A stretch of 56,437 nt of DNA. Origin: an uncultured Lachnospiraceae bacterium. GTDB taxonomy: Bacteria > Bacillota > Clostridia > Lachnospirales > Lachnospiraceae. Where the stretch lies: positions 1-56,437 of the forward strand of contig CAJUSK010000001.1 of the NCBI GenBank assembly GCA_910589075.1. Direction: 5' to 3'. The position numbers and the translations under genes were made by a program. Below are positions 30,124 to 38,840 of the stretch, piece after piece. The notes under the pieces are model-generated. The model made no database searches and had not been told where the DNA came from. It saw only the letters and a list, made by a program, of their open reading frames with translations. Position 1 is the stretch's first letter; each line of letters starts with the position of its first letter.

Positions 30124-32276
30124 GAAAATATCCGGGGAAACTGGTATTCGGGCTTGATATCGGAACGAGAAGTGTAGTAGGGACAGTGGGCTATAAAACA
30201 GGAGATCAGTTTTATGTGGTTGCCCAGCGTATCCTTGAGCACGAGACAAGAGCCATGCTGGACGGGCAGATTCACGATATTGGCCGGGTCAGTATGACCA
30301 TTATGCGGGTCAGGACAGAGCTGGAAGCGGCCATTGGCAGTAAACTGGACGACGTATGTATCGCCGCGGCAGGCCGTGTATTAAAGACAGTGAATGTACA
30401 TGCAGAAACGGCTTATGAGGAAGAGCGGGTGATTACGGCGGAGGATATTTACGCACTGGATTCCAAGGGGATTGAGGCGGCCTATGAGGAGTTTCACAGG
30501 GAAGATACCTCCGGGGTAACGTTTTACTGTGTGGGGTATTCTGTTGTACGGTATTATATGAATAACTATGTGATCGGGAATCTGGAAAGCCACAAAGCAC
30601 GGGAAATCGGTGTGGATCTGATCGCCACATTTTTGCCGGAAGATGTGGTGGACGGTCTGTATAAGGCGGTGGAGCAGGCAGGGCTGGAAGTGGTAAATCT
30701 GACGCTGGAGCCGATTGCAGCCATCCAGGTGGCGATTCCGGAGATGTACCGGATGCTGAATATCGCGTTGGTGGACGTGGGTGCAGGGACTTCTGATATT
30801 TCCATTACCCAGGGGGGCAGTATTGTGGCCTATGGGATGATTCCCATGGCAGGGGATGCCCTGACAGAAACGGTTGCCCAGCACTGTCTTGTGGATTTTG
30901 TCACGGCAGAACAGATAAAACGGGAGTGCGGGGAAAAAGAAAACATCGAATACCGGGATATTATGGGATTGTCCCAGACGATTACGAGAGAAGAACTGTT
31001 GGAAGTTGTCAATCCTGTGGTGGAGTCCATGACTTCCCAGGTTTCGGATAAGATAAAGGAATTAAATGGCGATAAGTCTGTCAGTGCGGTCTTTGTGGTG
31101 GGCGGCGGCGGAAAGATCCCCGGTTATACGGGCAAACTGGCAAAGCGGCTGGGCATCCCGCCAGAGCGTGTGGCGCTGCGGGGGGAAGAAGTGATGCAGA
31201 AAATCCAGTTTCTGGAGAAGGAGACAAAGAAAGATTCCCTGCTGGTAACGCCCATCGGTATCTGTCTGTCTTTCTATGAGCAGAGCAATTCCTTCGTATT
31301 TGTCACCTTTAATAATTGCCGGATTAAACTGTATGACACGTCCCGGCTGGCTGTGGTGGATGCGGCCCTGCAGGCCGATTTCCCCAATGAGAGCCTGTTC
31401 CCCAGACGGGGCGCGGCCCTGCATTTTACTGTGGACGGGAAAAGCCGCATGATACGGGGCACACTGGGGGAGGCTTCGGTGATTACCGTGAACGGGAGCC
31501 CTGCCGATATTCATACGCCGATTCATGGCAATGATGTGATCCATGTCCAGGAGTCTACGGCGGGCGCCGACGCATCTCTGGAGATCAACAAACTGCCGGA
31601 GTACAACGCTGTTATCCGGGTGGAAGTGAATGAAAAGAAAGTGGATCTGCCTAAATTTGCCAGTGTGAACGGGCAGTTACAGTCGGGATATTATGATATC
31701 CGGGAAAATGACCGTATTGAAATGCTGAATTTTTATACGGTGCGTCAGATAGCCGAGTTTATGGATGTGATCATTGATGAACAGATGAATATTTATGTAA
31801 ACAATAAGCTGGCAGGGATGGATACGAGAGTGTACGAGAACTTTTCCGTTATCTGGACGATGGAGCAGCTTCGCCTTTCCGATGTGGAGCAGTATGCAGG
31901 CAGCGGGGCGCAGGCGGCCACATATGCCGATCTGCCGGATGGGGACGATGAAATCGGGCAGATGGAATCCCGGGAGTTGAATGCATCGGAGGATACGGAG
32001 CACACCCTGCCTGGCAGTATGCAGGGGGCAGGGCATTTGAAACAGGAAGTGGAAGCAGACCAGGGCGTTATACTGGAGATTTTTGTGAATGGCAAGCCGG
32101 TGGCTCTGAAAGGAAAACCATCCTATATCTTTGTGGATCTGTTTGAATTTTTTGATTTTGACCTGTCCGCGCAGCAGGGGAAGAGTATTGTTACGAAATT
32201 GAACGGGAGAAACGCCCAGTATATGGAGCCGTTGTCTCCCGGAGATACGATAGAGATATACTGGAGGGACAACTGA
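30111..32276 (+). CDS. Large FtsA/PilM-like actin-fold ATPase with C-terminal extension
   Basis: A 721-residue protein. The first 380 residues are an FtsA-type actin fold: phosphate 1 motif VFGLDIGTRSVVGTVG, an SHS2-like insert, phosphate 2 ALVDVGAGTSDISIT, and adenosine motif VFVVGGGGKIPGYTGKLAKRLG. FtsA proteins are usually near 420 residues. The extra 340 residues form beta-rich segments, including a stretch near 475-570 with EVNEKKVDLPKFASVNG, an acidic linker, and a final domain (EIFVNGKPVALKGKPS...GDTIEIYW) of beta-grasp appearance. There is no FtsA-type amphipathic tail. The GTG start has GGGG upstream. A cell-envelope or division role is inferred only. Confidence 0.8.
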   Translation: MEEVRKYPGKLVFGLDIGTRSVVGTVGYKTGDQFYVVAQRILEHETRAMLDGQIHDIGRVSMTIMRVRTELEAAIGSKLDDVCIAAAGRVLKTVNVHAETAYEEERVITAEDIYALDSKGIEAAYEEFHREDTSGVTFYCVGYSVVRYYMNNYVIGNLESHKAREIGVDLIATFLPEDVVDGLYKAVEQAGLEVVNLTLEPIAAIQVAIPEMYRMLNIALVDVGAGTSDISITQGGSIVAYGMIPMAGDALTETVAQHCLVDFVTAEQIKRECGEKENIEYRDIMGLSQTITREELLEVVNPVVESMTSQVSDKIKELNGDKSVSAVFVVGGGGKIPGYTGKLAKRLGIPPERVALRGEEVMQKIQFLEKETKKDSLLVTPIGICLSFYEQSNSFVFVTFNNCRIKLYDTSRLAVVDAALQADFPNESLFPRRGAALHFTVDGKSRMIRGTLGEASVITVNGSPADIHTPIHGNDVIHVQESTAGADASLEINKLPEYNAVIRVEVNEKKVDLPKFASVNGQLQSGYYDIRENDRIEMLNFYTVRQIAEFMDVIIDEQMNIYVNNKLAGMDTRVYENFSVIWTMEQLRLSDVEQYAGSGAQAATYADLPDGDDEIGQMESRELNASEDTEHTLPGSMQGAGHLKQEVEADQGVILEIFVNGKPVALKGKPSYIFVDLFEFFDFDLSAQQGKSIVTKLNGRNAQYMEPLSPGDTIEIYWRDN

Positions 32277-32277
32277 A

Positions 32278-33075
32278 ATGAGAATATGCAGCATTGCCAG
32301 CGGCAGCAGTGGAAATTGTGTTTATGTGGGCTCGGACACTACCCATCTGCTGGTGGATGCAGGCATCAGCAGAAAGCGGATTGAAGCGGGGCTGAATGCG
32401 TTGGAGTTGTCACTGAAAGACCTGGACGGCATACTGATTACCCACGAGCATTCGGATCATATCAGCGGGCTGGGGGTGTTGCTGAAAAAGCGGGAGATTC
32501 CCATTTATGCCACCAGAGGGACAATTCGCAAAATGAAACAGATGGATTGTCTGCGTCATATTCCGGAGGATTTGTTTCAGGAAGTGCGGGAAGAAGAACA
32601 CTTTACCATCAAGGATGTGCTGGTGGCGCCCATGCAGATTTCCCATGATGCGGCGCAGCCCGCAGCTTACCGTTTCCGTCATGACAAAAAATGGGTGGGT
32701 GTTCTCACTGATTTAGGCATGTATAACGATTATACAGTGGAGTGTATGCGGGGGATGGATGCAATTCTGCTGGAAGCCAATCATGATGTGCGTATGTTGG
32801 AAACCGGGCGGTATCCCTATTATCTGAAACAGCGGATTCTGGGCGAACGTGGACATTTATCCAATGAACTGTCCGGGCGTTTCCTTTCCCGTATATTACA
32901 CGACGGGATGAAGGCCATCATTCTGGGACATCTGAGCCAGGAAAATAACCTGGCCGAACTGGCATATGAGACGGTACGTCTGGAAATCAGTATGGCCGAT
33001 ACGGTTTATCAGGGAAATGATTTTCCCATATCTGTGGCAAAACGCAGCGAAGTGTCTGAAATGATAGAAGTGTAG
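32278..33075 (+). CDS. walJ: YycJ/WalJ-type metallo-beta-lactamase-fold hydrolase
   Basis: A 265-residue MBL-fold protein with SIASGSSGNCVYVG at the N-terminus, the metal motif ITHEHSDHISG (H-x-H-x-D-H), SHDAAQPAAYRF, LTDLGMYND and ILLEANHD. These match YycJ/WalJ, a nuclease-like protein linked to the WalKR cell-wall regulon and to coordination of replication with division in Bacillus and Streptococcus. Here it is not beside walKR but directly follows the FtsA-like gene (one base between stop and start), in the polA operon. Confidence 0.86.
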   Translation: MRICSIASGSSGNCVYVGSDTTHLLVDAGISRKRIEAGLNALELSLKDLDGILITHEHSDHISGLGVLLKKREIPIYATRGTIRKMKQMDCLRHIPEDLFQEVREEEHFTIKDVLVAPMQISHDAAQPAAYRFRHDKKWVGVLTDLGMYNDYTVECMRGMDAILLEANHDVRMLETGRYPYYLKQRILGERGHLSNELSGRFLSRILHDGMKAIILGHLSQENNLAELAYETVRLEISMADTVYQGNDFPISVAKRSEVSEMIEV

Positions 33076-33104
33076 AAGAAGAGACAATCTAAAAAGGAGA
33101 CAGT

Positions 33105-33377
33105 ATGAAAAAAACAATCATTACCGTAGTGGGTAAAGATACCGTAGGGATCATTGCAGGGGTCTGCACCTATCTGGCAGACAATGGGATAAACATTCTG
33201 GATATTTCCCAGACAATCGTACAGGAATATTTTAATATGATGATGATTGTGGATACCTCCGGGACAGAGAAATCTCACAGCGATATGTCGGATGACCTGA
33301 AAGCGCTGGGCGTGAAAATCGGTGTTGTCATCAAATGCCAGCGGGAAGAGATCTTTCAGAGTATGCACAGGATTTAG
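33105..33377 (+). CDS. ACT-domain regulatory protein (UPF0237)
   Basis: A 90-residue stand-alone ACT domain beginning IITVVGKDTVGIIAGVCTYLADNGINILDISQT, which places the conserved G-x-x-x-x-I/V ligand loop. Members of this family are encoded beside UPF0210 proteins across Firmicutes and Archaea, as here. The ligand and partner are unknown; ACT domains usually bind amino acids. AAAGGAG precedes the ATG, and the next gene begins ten bases downstream. Confidence 0.9.
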   Translation: MKKTIITVVGKDTVGIIAGVCTYLADNGINILDISQTIVQEYFNMMMIVDTSGTEKSHSDMSDDLKALGVKIGVVIKCQREEIFQSMHRI

Positions 33378-33387
33378 GGGGACAAAC

Positions 33388-34752
33388 ATGCTGAACATAT
33401 TTGAGGTGACGGAAACAAATAAGATGATCGAAAAGGAAAATCTGGATGTGCGTACCATTACCATGGGTATCAGCCTTCTGGACTGTATGGACTGCGATCT
33501 GAATGCATGTAACCGGAACATATATGAGAAAATTACGAGACTTGCAGGCAGGCTTGTGCCTGTGGGAGAAGAGATTGAAAAGGAATTCGGAATACCGATT
33601 GTGAATAAGCGGATCTCTGTTACCCCCATCGCTATGGTGGGCAGTGGGGCCTGTAAGACACCGGAGGACTTTGTGACCCTTGCCCATACGCTGGACAGGG
33701 CTGCGGGGGAGGTGGGAGTGAACCTCATCGGCGGTTATTCCGCCCTTGTTTCCAAAGGTATGACACCCGGAGACGAACTTCTGATCCGTTCCATACCCAG
33801 GGCGCTTGCAGAGACAGAGCGGGTGTGCAGCTCTGTGAATCTGGGTTCCACAAAGGCGGGGATCAATATGGATGCCGTGCGGTTGATGGGAGAGATGATC
33901 AAAGAGACGGCGGAGCTGACAAAGGAACAGGATTCGGCAGCCTGCATGAAACTGGTGGTATTTTGCAATGCGCCGGATGACAATCCGTTTATGGCAGGGG
34001 CTTTCCACGGGGTGACGGAGAGTGATGCCGTGATCAATGTAGGTGTGAGCGGTCCGGGTGTGGTCAAGACCGCATTGGAAAAAGTGCGGGGCGAGTCCTT
34101 TGAAGTGTTATGTGAAACCATTAAAAAGACGGCGTTTAAGGTAACCCGGGTAGGCCAGCTTGTGGCCAAAGAGGCATCCAGAATGCTGGATATTCCCTTT
34201 GGCATTGTGGATCTGTCCCTTGCCCCAACACCTGCCATCGGAGACAGTGTGGCGGATATTCTGTGCGAAATCGGGCTGGAATATGCGGGTGCGCCCGGTA
34301 CGACGGCGGCACTGGCGCTTTTGAATGACCAGGTGAAAAAGGGCGGTGTTATGGCTTCTTCTTATGTGGGCGGTTTGAGCGGTGCATTTATTCCGGTCTC
34401 CGAAGATCAGGGAATGATAGATGCCGTGTCGGCGGGGGCCCTTACGCTGGAGAAGCTGGAAGCCATGACCTGTGTCTGCTCTGTGGGCCTGGATATGATT
34501 GCCATTCCCGGCAGTACGAAGGCTTCTGCCATTTCCGGTATTATTGCCGATGAAATGGCCATCGGTATGGTGAACCAGAAAACAACAGCGGTACGGCTGA
34601 TTCCCGCAGTGGGCAAAGATGTGGGGGATAAGGTGGAGTTTGGAGGCCTGTTTGGTTATGCGCCGGTTATGCCTGTAAACGGATTTTCCTGCGAAGCCTT
34701 TATCAATCGGCACGGACGTATCCCGGCGCCGATTCACAGCTTTAAAAATTAA
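33388..34752 (+). CDS. UPF0210 (DUF711, PFL) family protein
   Basis: A 454-residue cytoplasmic protein of the UPF0210 family, related in fold to the glycyl-radical/PFL-like group, but without a glycyl-radical motif near its C-terminus. Characteristic blocks are DVRTITMGISLLDCMD, GGYSALVSKGMTPGDELLI, NVGVSGPGVVKTALEK and GMVNQKTTAVRLIPAVGK. Function is not established. The start at 33388 has GGGGGAC upstream; an in-frame extension would overlap the ACT gene. The tight ACT-UPF0210 pair implies a regulated complex. Confidence 0.9.
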   Translation: MLNIFEVTETNKMIEKENLDVRTITMGISLLDCMDCDLNACNRNIYEKITRLAGRLVPVGEEIEKEFGIPIVNKRISVTPIAMVGSGACKTPEDFVTLAHTLDRAAGEVGVNLIGGYSALVSKGMTPGDELLIRSIPRALAETERVCSSVNLGSTKAGINMDAVRLMGEMIKETAELTKEQDSAACMKLVVFCNAPDDNPFMAGAFHGVTESDAVINVGVSGPGVVKTALEKVRGESFEVLCETIKKTAFKVTRVGQLVAKEASRMLDIPFGIVDLSLAPTPAIGDSVADILCEIGLEYAGAPGTTAALALLNDQVKKGGVMASSYVGGLSGAFIPVSEDQGMIDAVSAGALTLEKLEAMTCVCSVGLDMIAIPGSTKASAISGIIADEMAIGMVNQKTTAVRLIPAVGKDVGDKVEFGGLFGYAPVMPVNGFSCEAFINRHGRIPAPIHSFKN

Positions 34753-34822
34753 AACAGGCTGTGCCAGGATGCTTTGAAATACTTACAAAATTTTGGAAAA
34801 ACCGTGAAAGTATTCGTGCAAA

Positions 34823-34852
34823 TTGACAAACGGGTGCAGACTATTGTACAAT
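34823..34852 (+). promoter_or_regulatory. Promoter of the OPT transporter operon
   Basis: TTGACA (34823-34828) and TACAAT (34847-34852) are spaced by 18 bp, with the start codon 31 bp downstream. The preceding 34753-34822 holds no terminator that I can identify. Confidence 0.7.
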
Positions 34853-34882
34853 AGTACCACTATACGAAAGGTGGTAAGTTAA

Positions 34883-36781
34883 ATGGAAGACAAAAAAGAG
34901 TTTAAGCCGTTTATTCCGGCGGACAGGGTTGTGCCTGAACTGACAGTGACGTCAATTATCATTGGCGCCCTGCTGGCCGTACTGTTCGGCGGAGCAAACG
35001 CGTATCTGGGGCTGCGGGTCGGCATGACCGTATCGGCGTCGATTCCTGCCGCAGTTATTTCCATGGGTATTATCCGCGTTATTTTGAAACGGGATTCTAT
35101 TCTGGAAAACAACATGGTGCAGACCATCGGATCTGCCGGTGAGTCAGTGGCTGCCGGTGCGATTTTTACGATGCCTGCGCTGTTTATGTGGGCAACGGAG
35201 TCCGGCAGTGCCAATCCTTCGCTGCTTGAGATTTCCCTCATCGCTCTCTGCGGCGGTGTGCTGGGCGTATTGTTTATGATTCCGCTGCGTTCCGCTCTGA
35301 TTGTGGAGGAGCACGGAAAACTTCCCTATCCGGAAGGACAGGCATGCGCGGAAGTGCTTCTTGCCGGAGAAGAAGGCGGTGCAAAGGCCGGTACGGTTTT
35401 TGCAGGACTGGGAATTGCGGCTGTGTATAAGTTTATTGCAGACGGCCTCAAGCTGTTCCCCAGTGAAGTGGATTTCGAAATTCAGAGTTACAAAGGTTCC
35501 GGCATCGGTATGGATGTGCTTCCTGCCCTGGCCGGCGTAGGGTATATCTGTGGTCCCAAGGTATCTTCTTACCTGCTGGCCGGTGGTACGGTTGGCTGGT
35601 TTGTACTGATGCCTCTGATTGTGTTGTTTGGCGGAGATATGGTATTGTATCCTGCCACGGCTCCGGTGAGTGAGCTGGGTACATGGGGTATCTGGGGTGG
35701 CTTTATCCGTTATATCGGTGCAGGCGCAGTGGCTGCAGGCGGTATTCTTTCCCTGATTAAATCGTTCCCCATGATTATCCGTACGTTTAAACAGGCCATG
35801 GCAGTATACGGCAAGAAGTCGGATGTGAACAACCGTCTGAGCAAAGATCTGCCCATGAACATTGTAATGATCATTGTGGGTGTGATTGCCATTGCAATGT
35901 GGCTGATTCCGGCGATTCCGGTGAATCTGATCGGCGCCATTATCATTATTGTATTCGGATTTTTCTTTGCTACCGTTTCTTCCAGAATGGTAGGTATCGT
36001 AGGCAGTTCCAATAACCCGGTATCTGGTATGGCCATTGCCACACTGCTGATAGCGACCATGCTGTTGAAAGCCAGCGGTAATATCGGTATGCCCGGTATG
36101 ATTGCTGCCATTACCATTGGATCCATCATCTGTATTATCGCAGCCATTGCCGGGGATACATCCCAGGATCTGAAAACCGGCTTCATCGTCGGTGCAACGC
36201 CTGTGAAACAGCAGACGGGCGAACTGATTGGTGTGGTTGTATCCGCCATTGCCATCGGCGGCGTGCTGTATCTGTTGAGTACTGCCTGGGGGTATGGTTC
36301 TCAGGAACTTCCGGCGCCGCAGGCGACTCTGATGAAGATGGTGGTGGAAGGAGTTATGGGCGGTGAACTGCCCTGGGCGCTTATTTTCTGTGGTGCATTT
36401 ATTGCAATCGTGGTAGAGATTTTGCAGATTCCTGTACTGCCTTTTGCAGTGGGCCTGTATCTGCCGATCCATTTGAGCACCCCGATTATGGTGGGCGGCC
36501 TGATCCGGCTTTATTATGACAAGAAAAAAATGGATTCCGAAGCAGACCGGAAACAGATGGTGGAAAACGGCGTTCTCTATTCTTCCGGACTGATTGCGGG
36601 AGAGGGCCTGGTGGGCATATTGCTGGCTGTGTTTGCCATTATTCCCATGGGCGCAGGCACACTGGGAGACTTCCTGGGAAGCTGCCTGGGTATCAATTTA
36701 GGCAACTGGGGGGGACTCTTTGTATTTGCTCTTCTGTGTGCGACCATTGTCCTGTTTATCAATAAAAAGAAAAAAGCGTAA
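34883..36781 (+). CDS. OPT-family oligopeptide transporter
   Basis: A 632-residue membrane protein with about 14 to 16 hydrophobic segments. Family features are the N-terminal PADRVVPELTVTSIIIGALLAVLFGGANAYLGLRVG, PYPEGQACAEVLLAGEEGG and a NPVSGMAIATLL segment. OPT proteins are proton-coupled importers of oligopeptides or siderophore-like metal chelates; which applies is unclear. GAAAGGTGG precedes the ATG. A PqqD-like gene and pepD (a cytosolic dipeptidase) follow on the same strand with short gaps, consistent with peptide uptake and hydrolysis. Confidence 0.9.
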   Translation: MEDKKEFKPFIPADRVVPELTVTSIIIGALLAVLFGGANAYLGLRVGMTVSASIPAAVISMGIIRVILKRDSILENNMVQTIGSAGESVAAGAIFTMPALFMWATESGSANPSLLEISLIALCGGVLGVLFMIPLRSALIVEEHGKLPYPEGQACAEVLLAGEEGGAKAGTVFAGLGIAAVYKFIADGLKLFPSEVDFEIQSYKGSGIGMDVLPALAGVGYICGPKVSSYLLAGGTVGWFVLMPLIVLFGGDMVLYPATAPVSELGTWGIWGGFIRYIGAGAVAAGGILSLIKSFPMIIRTFKQAMAVYGKKSDVNNRLSKDLPMNIVMIIVGVIAIAMWLIPAIPVNLIGAIIIIVFGFFFATVSSRMVGIVGSSNNPVSGMAIATLLIATMLLKASGNIGMPGMIAAITIGSIICIIAAIAGDTSQDLKTGFIVGATPVKQQTGELIGVVVSAIAIGGVLYLLSTAWGYGSQELPAPQATLMKMVVEGVMGGELPWALIFCGAFIAIVVEILQIPVLPFAVGLYLPIHLSTPIMVGGLIRLYYDKKKMDSEADRKQMVENGVLYSSGLIAGEGLVGILLAVFAIIPMGAGTLGDFLGSCLGINLGNWGGLFVFALLCATIVLFINKKKKA

Positions 36782-36794
36782 AAGTAAACCGGAT

Positions 36795-37151
36795 ATGAGT
36801 AAAAAGAAAAAAGACAATTTTTTGGATTATATACCTAAACATAATAAATTGGTTCCCTTTGGAGAGAATAAAGACGGCAACGTGGAGATCTGCAAAAAGA
36901 ACAAAGGGCTGTTCAACCGGATTGCACAGATTTTTTTCAGAAAGCCCAGGGTGAGCCGGATTGAGCTGGATACTTTTGGCAGTTTTATCTGGAAACAGAT
37001 CGACGGTGAGCGGGATGTGTATCAGATCGGAAAGCTGGTTTCCGAGAAGTTCGGACAGGAAGCGGAACCTTTGTATGAACGTCTGACAGAGTTTCTCCAT
37101 ATACTGCGGAACAATGATTTTATCCTATATGTAAATTTACAGAAAAAGTGA
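36795..37151 (+). CDS. PqqD-family protein, orphan
   Basis: A 118-residue protein with a basic N-terminus (MSKKKKDN) and a PqqD-like winged-helix domain, seen in SRIELDTFGSFIWKQIDGERDVYQIGKLVSEKFGQE and EFLHILRNNDFI. PqqD domains bind RiPP precursor peptides for radical SAM enzymes. No radical SAM gene, precursor or protease cluster is nearby, so this member may bind another peptide. It lies between the OPT transporter and pepD with gaps of 13 and 10 bp. Confidence 0.82.
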   Translation: MSKKKKDNFLDYIPKHNKLVPFGENKDGNVEICKKNKGLFNRIAQIFFRKPRVSRIELDTFGSFIWKQIDGERDVYQIGKLVSEKFGQEAEPLYERLTEFLHILRNNDFILYVNLQKK

Positions 37152-37161
37152 GGGGAAAGGC

Positions 37162-38607
37162 ATGGGTGTTTTATCAAATCTGGAGCCTGCGGAAGTATTT
37201 CAGTACTTTGAGGAGATATGCAAGATTCCGCATCCTTCCTACAAGGAGAAAAAACTGAGTGACTACTGCGTGGCCTTTGCACAGGCACAAGGTCTGGAAG
37301 TGCATCAGGATGATCTGGGAAATGTGATCATCATAAAAGAAGCGACAGCGGGCTATGAAACCGTAGAACCTCTGATTATTCAAGGTCATCTGGACATGGT
37401 CTGCGAGAAAGAGCCTGGTTGTCAACTGGATTTTGAGAAGGATGGCCTGTGCCTTTCCGTAGAAGGAGACTATATCACGGCCCAGGGTACCACATTGGGC
37501 GGCGACGACGGGATAGCCGTTGCCATGGCGATGGCTATATTGGCCAGTGATACGCTGGCCCATCCACGGATCGAGGCAGTCTTTACCGTCAGCGAAGAAG
37601 TGGGCATGGAAGGGGCGGCATCCATTGATCTGTCACCTTTAAAGGGACACAAGGTACTGAATCTGGACTCCGAAGAAGAAGGTTTTCTTCTCACAAGCTG
37701 CGCAGGCGGCTGTCGGGCCAATATAACATTGCCCGTTTCGTTTGAAACGCGTCAGGGTATCCTGTATGATGTTTCGGTGTCAGGTCTGACAGGGGGACAT
37801 TCCGGTGTGGAAATCGACAAGGGACGTGCCAATGCCAATCTGGTGATGGGACGGCTTCTGATGACGCTGGAGAGTGCTGTGGACTGCTCTGTAGTGTCCC
37901 TGTCCGGGGGCCTGAAGGACAATGCCATTCCCCGTGAAGCTGCGGCCACGCTGCTTGTGGCGGAACAGGATGCTGACCGGATGGAGGCATTGATCCGGGA
38001 GACAGAAAAAGCCATACAGTGTGAATATGCGGTGACAGAACCGTCGTTGCAGATTGGTTTTGCGAACAAAGGCGCGGACACGGCAGAGGCACTTTCCGCA
38101 GCCAGCCGCCGGAAAGTCATCACACTGCTGAACCTGTTGCCGGGTGGTATACAGTCCATGAGTGCAAATATAAAAGGACTGGTGGAAACTTCCCTCAATC
38201 TGGGGATTCTGGTATTGCATGGGAAGGAACTGGAGATGCATTATGCGGTCAGAAGCAGTGTACAGAGCGCGAAAGAATTTCTTGTGGAAAAGCTGCAAAA
38301 TCTCACGGAGATGTTGGGAGGCAGCCTGACCACAGAGGGGAATTATCCCGCCTGGGAGTATCGGCAGGATTCTGTACTGCGGGAAACCATGGTCCGGGTG
38401 TATCGGGAAATGTATGGAAAAGAACCGGTCATTCAGGCAATCCATGCCGGCGTGGAATGTGGCCTGCTGGCGGGCAAGATAGAAGACATGGATGCGGTTT
38501 CCATTGGCCCTGATATGGTGGGCATCCATACCACAGAAGAGAAGTTGAGTATTTCCTCCACAAAACGGGTATGGGAGTATGTGACGGAAGTAATCCGACA
38601 GAAATAA
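37162..38607 (+). CDS. pepD: Aminoacyl-histidine dipeptidase (M20 family)
   Basis: A 481-residue cytoplasmic di-zinc dipeptidase (PepD, carnosinase-like). The N-terminal FEEICKIPHPSYKEKKLSDYC, metal motifs IQGHLDMVCEK and TLGGDDGIAVAMAMA, catalytic FTVSEEVGMEGA and the C-terminal AIHAGVECGLLAGK are diagnostic. It hydrolyses Xaa-His and other dipeptides. A ribosome site GGGGAAAGG precedes the ATG. Its position behind the OPT transporter suggests that imported peptides are its substrates. A terminator follows at 38644. Confidence 0.93.
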   Translation: MGVLSNLEPAEVFQYFEEICKIPHPSYKEKKLSDYCVAFAQAQGLEVHQDDLGNVIIIKEATAGYETVEPLIIQGHLDMVCEKEPGCQLDFEKDGLCLSVEGDYITAQGTTLGGDDGIAVAMAMAILASDTLAHPRIEAVFTVSEEVGMEGAASIDLSPLKGHKVLNLDSEEEGFLLTSCAGGCRANITLPVSFETRQGILYDVSVSGLTGGHSGVEIDKGRANANLVMGRLLMTLESAVDCSVVSLSGGLKDNAIPREAAATLLVAEQDADRMEALIRETEKAIQCEYAVTEPSLQIGFANKGADTAEALSAASRRKVITLLNLLPGGIQSMSANIKGLVETSLNLGILVLHGKELEMHYAVRSSVQSAKEFLVEKLQNLTEMLGGSLTTEGNYPAWEYRQDSVLRETMVRVYREMYGKEPVIQAIHAGVECGLLAGKIEDMDAVSIGPDMVGIHTTEEKLSISSTKRVWEYVTEVIRQK

Positions 38608-38643
38608 ACGAAGCGGTTTTCTTATGGAAACTGATGGGAGAGA

Positions 38644-38677
38644 GGATATGGTTACTGCGGGTGGCCATATCCTTTTT
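38644..38677 (+). terminator. Terminator of the OPT-pqqD-pepD unit
   Basis: GGATATGG (38644-38651) pairs with CCATATCC (38665-38672) and is followed by TTTTT. The loop is 13 bases. Confidence 0.82.
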
Positions 38678-38766
38678 CCGTGTATGGGAAACAGGTTTCC
38701 CTGTAAGCAGTACATGGCTGGTGGGTTTATAGAAAGAGAAGTCGCTGAAACTGTTCCGAAAAAAGA

Positions 38767-38795
38767 TTGACGTATCGTTTCAATAATATTACAAT
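38767..38795 (+). promoter_or_regulatory. Promoter of serC-serA
   Basis: TTGACG (38767-38772) and TACAAT (38790-38795) are spaced by 17 bp, 46 bp before serC. No T-box or other leader structure fits in this short leader. Confidence 0.75.
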
Positions 38796-38840
38796 GGAAT
38801 TTGTAGGTTTTCGGTAAAACAGTTATGAGGAGGAAGATTC

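Noticed and set aside
38608..38840. Possible T-box or serine riboswitch before serC
   Set aside because: The leader between promoter and serC is about 40 bases, too short for a T-box, and no AGGGTGG-type T-box motif is present.
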